Origin: a virus
Direction: 5' to 3' (one strand)
Virus record (IMG/VR): IMGVR_UViG_3300009164_000147
Location: 1-41,528 of that record
DNA length: 41,528 nucleotides
Shown: positions 37,450-41,528 of the stretch, piece by piece
Numbering within the stretch: position 1 is the stretch's first letter
How the letters are laid out: every line of letters begins with the position of its first letter
Program-made: the position numbers and the translations under genes
Notes under the pieces: generated by a model
The model's input: the letters and a program-made list of their open reading frames with translations, nothing else
Database searches by the model: none
Told to the model about the DNA's origin: nothing

Positions 37450-37677
37450 ATGTCAACAAACACTTATCTCGCAGTGGATTGCCGTATGTGTAAGGAAATC
37501 ACACACATACCCTGTACTGATGAACAGTTAAAGGAACTCGAAATGCCACGCTCAGAGAGACGCTACATACAAGACATCTTCCCCGATTTATCTATCGGAG
37601 ATAGAGAGTTGCTTATCTCTAGCACATGTAATACCTGCTGGCAAAAGTTGTTCGGCAGTGAAGATGAGGAGGAATAA
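37450..37677 (+). CDS. small double-CxxC zinc-knuckle phage protein
   Basis: 75 residues from the ATG at 37450 with AAAGGAG upstream. CRMC (11-14) and a late CNTC pair before the acidic end, with YIQDIFPDLSIGDRELLIS between them, make a pattern I recall from many environmental phages. It probably binds zinc; target unknown. The upstream in-frame extension runs through the hairpin region and is rejected. Confidence 0.72.
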   Translation: MSTNTYLAVDCRMCKEITHIPCTDEQLKELEMPRSERRYIQDIFPDLSIGDRELLISSTCNTCWQKLFGSEDEEE

Positions 37678-37679
37678 AA

Positions 37680-38039
37680 ATGGGAGCAAGAATCAACTTC
37701 GTAATGAAGGCGTATGAGAATGAGCAAGCACATGTCACCCTCTACTCACACTGGGGGGAAGGGTCATGGAGAGCCGACTTAGGTATGGCTTTATCCAAGG
37801 CAGCACCACGCTGGACTGACCCATCCTATGCGATTCGTATAGTTGTTTCACAACTAATCGGTGACCAATGGCACAAGGAGACAGGCTTCGGCTTGTTCAC
37901 AAGCGTTGACGGCGAAGACTTAGGTGACTTCACCGTTGTCCTTGATTTTCCAAATCAAACCGTCAATGATACAGGGAATGAACATTCGTTCAGTTCCTTC
38001 GTCGAATACCAACAAGAAGTGGAGATGTATCATGCCTAA
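37680..38039 (+). CDS. conserved-looking phage early protein, unknown function
   Basis: 119 residues. MGARINFVMKAYENEQAHVT, YSHWGEGSW and YAIRIVVSQLIGDQWHKETG are well-ordered beta/alpha segments of a type seen in phage early regions (HVTLYSHWG, SQLIGD). No catalytic motif. It overlaps the next gene by 8 bases. Confidence 0.65.
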   Translation: MGARINFVMKAYENEQAHVTLYSHWGEGSWRADLGMALSKAAPRWTDPSYAIRIVVSQLIGDQWHKETGFGLFTSVDGEDLGDFTVVLDFPNQTVNDTGNEHSFSSFVEYQQEVEMYHA

Positions 38040-38643
38040 TTGGGTAAATAACTCGGTCGTAATCTTTGCCAAGCCAGAGGTAATCGCCAAGATGAAGGAG
38101 CAGTTGTCTGCTCCCTATGAGGCACAAGAGTACGACTGGCAGACTAAAGAGTCCAAGACTGTAACGGTTAATGAACCGTTCAGTTTCTGGAACATCATCA
38201 AGCCCACGAATCTAGCCGAGTACTGGGACTATGACGGTACAACACAGCGACACGAAGACCACTGGTACAGGTGGAACTGTGACAACTGGGGCTGTAAGTG
38301 GGAGGCTAAAGATGTCGAAGAACACAGCGAAGATGAAGGTGAACTCGTCTTCACATTCTCCACGCCATGGAGCGTACCCGAGCTAGCCTTGCTAGAACTA
38401 TCACGACAATACCCAACAGCATCCATTGAGAATGAGTACGACGAGGAGACAGGCTGGGGTGGAGAGACTCACTATGTGAACGGAGTGGAATCTATCGTCG
38501 AGGAATACAACTACCGTTGCTATGCCTGTGACATGAGATGGTCTGGTGACCCAGATGAACTCATGTTCGACGACGACGGACAACACAACTGCGAAGCAGA
38601 CAAAGAGAAGGAACAACAACTACTAACAGAGGGAGCAATCTAA
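38032..38643 (+). CDS. YubB/DUF1281 ferredoxin-like-fold protein with C-terminal cysteine cluster
   Basis: 203 residues from the ATG at 38032. MPNWVNNSVVIFAKPEVIAK is the typical start of Api92/YubB-like proteins (ferredoxin-like fold), found on phages and plasmids with unknown function. The body is Trp/Asp/Glu-rich (WYRWNCDNWGCKWEAKD, then GWGGETHYVNG). The C-terminus carries CYAC and HNC, a possible zinc site absent from shorter relatives as far as I recall. The start overlaps the previous stop by 8 bases. Confidence 0.7.
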   Translation: MPNWVNNSVVIFAKPEVIAKMKEQLSAPYEAQEYDWQTKESKTVTVNEPFSFWNIIKPTNLAEYWDYDGTTQRHEDHWYRWNCDNWGCKWEAKDVEEHSEDEGELVFTFSTPWSVPELALLELSRQYPTASIENEYDEETGWGGETHYVNGVESIVEEYNYRCYACDMRWSGDPDELMFDDDGQHNCEADKEKEQQLLTEGAI

Positions 38644-38930
38644 TGGGAAGCAACACAGCACACGACCTAGTAGAGAATGTCATAGACATTCGCCAGTCAA
38701 TAGCAATACATCTAACAAGCAACCACTATCCGCCAGTACCAGTGAGCATGGTCGAGCCATGTATCGAGGCTATCTATGCGGTATCGGAGGGCAATACTCA
38801 CAAGAGTATCGGGCTACCAGAGGGTGTGAAATGGCGGGGCTATCCTACGGCTCCCGCCTACACGATAGTCGAGGCTCATCATCTCGGTCCATGGTGTGAC
38901 TATGACGATCGTGATTGTGATGACATGTAA
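38643..38930 (+). CDS. small early protein, unknown function
   Basis: 95 residues; start overlaps the previous stop by one base. A helical first half (DLVENVIDIRQSIAIHL) leads to a Pro/Tyr/Gly segment and the acidic end WCDYDDRDCDDM. Unrecognised. A GAA-spaced hairpin lies 16 bases after the stop. Confidence 0.6.
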   Translation: MGSNTAHDLVENVIDIRQSIAIHLTSNHYPPVPVSMVEPCIEAIYAVSEGNTHKSIGLPEGVKWRGYPTAPAYTIVEAHHLGPWCDYDDRDCDDM

Positions 38931-38946
38931 TACATACGCATTCTTT

Positions 38947-38965
38947 AGCATAGAGAATCTATGCT
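38947..38965 (+). repeat. GAA-spaced inverted repeat, copy 3
   Basis: AGCATAGA-GAA-TCTATGCT, an 8-bp perfect stem with a GAA spacer, followed by CTTGAATAACCC. It lies in a 70-base gap, 35 bases before the ATG at 39001. It shares the GAA spacer and AGCA...TGCT ends with copy 2 but lacks the ATAAAGGGGG tail. Confidence 0.55.
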
Positions 38966-39000
38966 CTTGAATAACCCAACCAAACCGAAAGGAGATAGCA

Positions 39001-39135
39001 ATGAATCCGTTAGACATAGTACTGAACAGACTCGAAGACCTAACCGATACCCACCCATTCCCAATGACGCGTGACCACTGTGAACATTGTTCAGCATGGC
39101 TCGTCATTATGGAAGTATGTAGACCAGAGGAGTAA
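39001..39135 (+). CDS. 44-residue peptide with CEHC motif
   Basis: Starts MNPLDIVLNRLEDLTDTHPF and has CEHC at 27-30 and a further C40. GAAAGGAG precedes the ATG and the next gene starts two bases after the stop. Probably a small metal-binding peptide; unknown function. Confidence 0.55.
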   Translation: MNPLDIVLNRLEDLTDTHPFPMTRDHCEHCSAWLVIMEVCRPEE

Positions 39136-39136
39136 G

Positions 39137-39859
39137 ATGCTATCGCTAATCAGAAGCAATGACCGCAAGGTTACCAACCTAGTCACGCCAAGTGGCAAGA
39201 CATCAGCAATCGCCAACACCTTTGGCTTACCAGCAGGCAAGGCATACTCATGTCCCGATGCGACCAGCATCTGTGAGAAAGTATGTTATGCGGGAAAGCT
39301 CGAGCGTGTATACAAGGGAGTGAGGGATGTCCTCCTTCACAACTGGAATCTATTGAAGGACGCAGACGTCAACCAAATGGTTGACTTACTTGATGACATG
39401 ATGATCGACTTCATCAAGGATTGTGAGAGACGGAATGCCCCGAAGTTATTCCGCATCCACTGGGACGGCGACTTCTTCAATCAAACATACGAGTATGCGT
39501 GGCAGAAAGTAATCATGATGTACCCAGATGTACAGTTCTGGTGCTACACACGAGTACGATCTGCTGCTTACTCACTATCAGGGCTAGACAATCTCTCGCT
39601 GTACTACAGTACAGATGATGAGAACAAACACATTGCCGAACAAGTTCGCAATGAAACAGATACGAAACTAGCGTACCTATCCACCACATTCCAAGATGCG
39701 GAGGATGAAATGGTGCGTATCACTGGCAAGGTAGGTGCTAAATGTCCAGCACTTACCAAGCAAATCCCACTCATCTCGACGAGTGGCTCAGCCTGTGTCA
39801 GCTGCGGGCTATGTGTCTACGGCAAAGCCGACATCCGATTCAGCGCAACCAAGAAATGA
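39137..39859 (+). CDS. gp88-like phage protein (L5 gp88 family)
   Basis: 240 residues from the ATG at 39137 with AGGAG upstream. SGKTSAIANTFGLPAGKAYS, CPDATSICEKVCYAGKLERV and the ending ACVSCGLCVYGKADIRF match the mycobacteriophage L5 gp88-type family. It has several conserved cysteines at both ends that may hold a metal or iron-sulfur cluster. The family's role is unknown. A mid-region FRIHWDGDFF motif is conserved-looking. It is in the same operon as DUF932, a frequent pairing in actinophages as I remember it. Confidence 0.75.
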   Translation: MLSLIRSNDRKVTNLVTPSGKTSAIANTFGLPAGKAYSCPDATSICEKVCYAGKLERVYKGVRDVLLHNWNLLKDADVNQMVDLLDDMMIDFIKDCERRNAPKLFRIHWDGDFFNQTYEYAWQKVIMMYPDVQFWCYTRVRSAAYSLSGLDNLSLYYSTDDENKHIAEQVRNETDTKLAYLSTTFQDAEDEMVRITGKVGAKCPALTKQIPLISTSGSACVSCGLCVYGKADIRFSATKK

Positions 39860-39866
39860 GGAACAA

Positions 39867-40172
39867 ATGAACGCATCATTCCGTATCGAGCAGGTTAACT
39901 TCCTGCTTTCGCAGTACCGAGAAGCAACACACCGTCCAGCCATGCTTGATCTTGCTATCTGGCAGACGCTTGAGACATACTACACACAGCCAGATGACTG
40001 GAACATAGTGATCACATCAACACGAGAAGAAGCCTTCGATCGTATGGTCAAGGATGGGTGGACTGTGAACATGGGTGACCACTTCTTCGGGCTTGACTAC
40101 GAAACAATCGACGAACTTGTTCTTGAGTACCTCAAGAACAACCAACTAGTAACCAACATAGAGGAGGAATAA
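39867..40172 (+). CDS. small early protein, unknown function
   Basis: 101 residues from the ATG at 39867 (GAGGAA upstream); an earlier in-frame start would lie inside the gp88-like gene. Helical start (FRIEQVNFLLSQYREATHR), then a compact alpha/beta part (NIVITSTREEAFDRMVKDGW) and an acidic end. Unrecognised. Confidence 0.6.
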   Translation: MNASFRIEQVNFLLSQYREATHRPAMLDLAIWQTLETYYTQPDDWNIVITSTREEAFDRMVKDGWTVNMGDHFFGLDYETIDELVLEYLKNNQLVTNIEEE

Positions 40173-40173
40173 C

Positions 40174-40626
40174 ATGAGCACAGTACAACAGTTCGAAGCA
40201 GAGGCGTTTAACGCTGAGATAGGCACACTAAAGGAACGCATCGACGCACTCACCGTTGACCTTGCCACATGGCAGAGCATAGGTGAGGAGCACCGACGCA
40301 AGGTGAAGAGGTTGTTCACCAAGGTGAATGACTACATAGATGAGAACGATTGCGAAGAAGATGGTGACATCAGCCTGTCAGAACTAGATGACATACTGAA
40401 TGACGTGTACAACAATCGCCTTGTCTTCGACAAGCTCTTCGAAGTACAGATCACATACACACTGGATGCTACGTTCGAGATCCGTGCTAAGAATGAAGAC
40501 GAAGCAAGAGAGATAGCCGACGAGATCGGTATCTGTACTGACCCAGTGTTCGACCATGAAGATGACCCAACCGAATGCGCGATTAATGAATCACGTGTCG
40601 GATACCTACAACGAAAGGTGAACTAA
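40174..40626 (+). CDS. coiled-coil/acidic early protein
   Basis: 150 residues; GAGGAGG precedes the ATG. Residues about 15-60 form a coiled coil (GTLKERIDALTVDLATWQSI, then a basic stretch), followed by an acidic helix pair and a beta/alpha unit (FEVQITYTLDATFEIRAKNE, EAREIADEIG) of the type seen in phage 'DpnD/PcfM-like' small domains. Function unknown. The stop overlaps the next start by one base. Confidence 0.6.
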   Translation: MSTVQQFEAEAFNAEIGTLKERIDALTVDLATWQSIGEEHRRKVKRLFTKVNDYIDENDCEEDGDISLSELDDILNDVYNNRLVFDKLFEVQITYTLDATFEIRAKNEDEAREIADEIGICTDPVFDHEDDPTECAINESRVGYLQRKVN

Positions 40627-40892
40627 TGACAACGCTAACAATCACACCACGAATCGGTGACACCTGTGCCAATGGGGCTGTCATCGTAGATCTCAAGCGG
40701 GCATGGGATGAGTCGGGCTACGTAGCCCTCTGCCTATGGACGCAAGACACACAGTCACAACCTCACACCCGAACAGCTGACCCATACGTAACGTGGTTCA
40801 TCCGTCAGACTGACGATGGAATCCGCTGCTACTCAGGTCACTACTTCGATCAACTATCAGACGCCCTAATTGATTACATCAAACGCATCTGA
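40626..40892 (+). CDS. small early protein, unknown function
   Basis: 88 residues: beta-rich with ITPRIGDTCANGAVIVDLKR and YVTWFIRQTDDGIRCYSGHY, then a short C-terminal helix (QLSDALIDYIKRI). Looks like a single compact domain. Unrecognised; coupled to the previous gene by a TAATG overlap and 39 bases ahead of the DUF932 gene. Confidence 0.6.
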   Translation: MTTLTITPRIGDTCANGAVIVDLKRAWDESGYVALCLWTQDTQSQPHTRTADPYVTWFIRQTDDGIRCYSGHYFDQLSDALIDYIKRI

Positions 40893-40931
40893 TACACTCA
40901 CACCTACAACCCAACACGAAAGGAAATACCC

Positions 40932-41528
40932 ATGACAAACCTAACAATCAACTCACGCCGTAATGCTTACAGCATTATCGGTGAAGAAGTAACAGCAACA
41001 TCAGCACGAGACGCAGCCACACAGGCTGGGCTCGACTGGCATGTATCACTAGCCGACGTCCAAGCGTTGGCTGTATCCGACACAGGTGTTAGCCAACTCG
41101 AAGTGCCTAACACTTTCGCTACTGTCCGTACCAATAACGACAACACACAGTCAGTGCTTGGCACTGTCGGTGGACGATACAAAGTATTCCAAAATGCGGA
41201 GATGTTCTCAGCACTGGACTTACTCGTTGACTCTGGCGATGCTCGGTATGCCTATGCTGGTGAGGTGAAAGGCGGAGCACAGGTGTACATGGTGCTCGAG
41301 CTACCACGTGGTGTGAAGATTGGTAACGATGAGCATGCTGCTTACCTCGTTGCTCGTACCTCACATGATGGATCGACTGCCTTACAGATAGCACCTTCGG
41401 TGCGACGTCTCCGTTGTACCAACCAGATTGCTGGCATCTTCTCTAAGTCAGCAACCTACACACTCAAGCACACAACCAACGCTGAGTTCAAGATCGAGGA
41501 CATCAAGCGAATCATCCCTGTTACCTAC
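40932..41528 (+). CDS. DUF932 phage/plasmid-like protein, N-terminal part (runs off the window end)
   Basis: 199 residues are in the window, open to the last base. AAAGGAA precedes the ATG. VSDTGVSQLEVPNTFATVRTN-like text and LGTVGGRYKVFQNAEMF are the core DUF932 motifs, with GGAQVYMVLELP and PSVRRLRCTNQ further on, then TLKHTTNAEFKIEDIKR. The missing C-terminal third is encoded at 2-385. DUF932 proteins are common on phages and plasmids with no proven activity. Confidence 0.88.
   Translation, partial: MTNLTINSRRNAYSIIGEEVTATSARDAATQAGLDWHVSLADVQALAVSDTGVSQLEVPNTFATVRTNNDNTQSVLGTVGGRYKVFQNAEMFSALDLLVDSGDARYAYAGEVKGGAQVYMVLELPRGVKIGNDEHAAYLVARTSHDGSTALQIAPSVRRLRCTNQIAGIFSKSATYTLKHTTNAEFKIEDIKRIIPVTY

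Noticed and set aside
1-41528. Search for integrase, excisionase, repressor or attachment site
   Set aside because: No tyrosine or serine recombinase motifs or phage-repressor-like proteins were recognised; temperate lifestyle is not supported.

Overview
The window is a tailed-phage genome, most likely of a lytic phage that infects an actinobacterium. The host call rests on a four-cysteine WhiB-type regulator, a proteasome-beta-like Ntn hydrolase and an actinophage-style holin/M15 endolysin cassette. A freshwater acI-type host is a guess. I see no integrase, repressor or excisionase. No tape-measure or major tail-tube gene is recognisable, while several large, poorly conserved virion proteins lie between portal and capsid. 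This suggests a short-tailed (podovirus-like) particle. The two window ends are the two halves of one DUF932 gene, so the map is probably a complete, circularly permuted genome cut inside that gene.

Layout. (1) A rightward operon runs from about 37015 to the right end and continues from position 2 to 1429. It carries mostly small, tightly overlapping genes (DUF932, gp88-like, YubB-like, zinc-knuckle proteins) and ends at an intrinsic terminator at 1443-1471. (2) A leftward replication/recombination operon runs from 8941 down to 1413: Cas4/RecB-like nuclease (in two pieces), RecA-fold helicase, PD-(D/E)XK nuclease, WhiB, Holliday-junction resolvase, secreted transglycosylase, primase (in two pieces around the Ntn hydrolase), NTP-PPase-like protein, endonuclease VII, sigma-like protein, FmdB-like zinc ribbon and glycosyltransferase. 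No DNA polymerase is seen. (3) A leftward late operon runs from 36005 to 9119: a terminase with a TerS-like N-terminus, portal, basic and LysM virion proteins, a 1658-residue protein, scaffold, capsid, connector-like proteins, fibres, a sulfation-type cassette, lysis genes and a last tail protein. It ends at a strong terminator (9073-9107). (4) A small leftward gene (36409-36675) has its own promoter and two terminators. It lies between two control regions, 36006-36408 and 36676-37014, which are rich in inverted repeats, short direct repeats and G-runs and are the best candidates for origin, packaging and switch sites.

Most unusual content: a CysC-type kinase/nucleotidyltransferase fusion next to a sulfotransferase-like protein carrying a virion-type N-terminal domain, both just downstream of two fibre genes; two nucleic-acid enzymes (primase and Cas4-like nuclease) each split in two by an intervening gene; and a family of inverted repeats with an identical GAA spacer in the gaps of the rightward operon.
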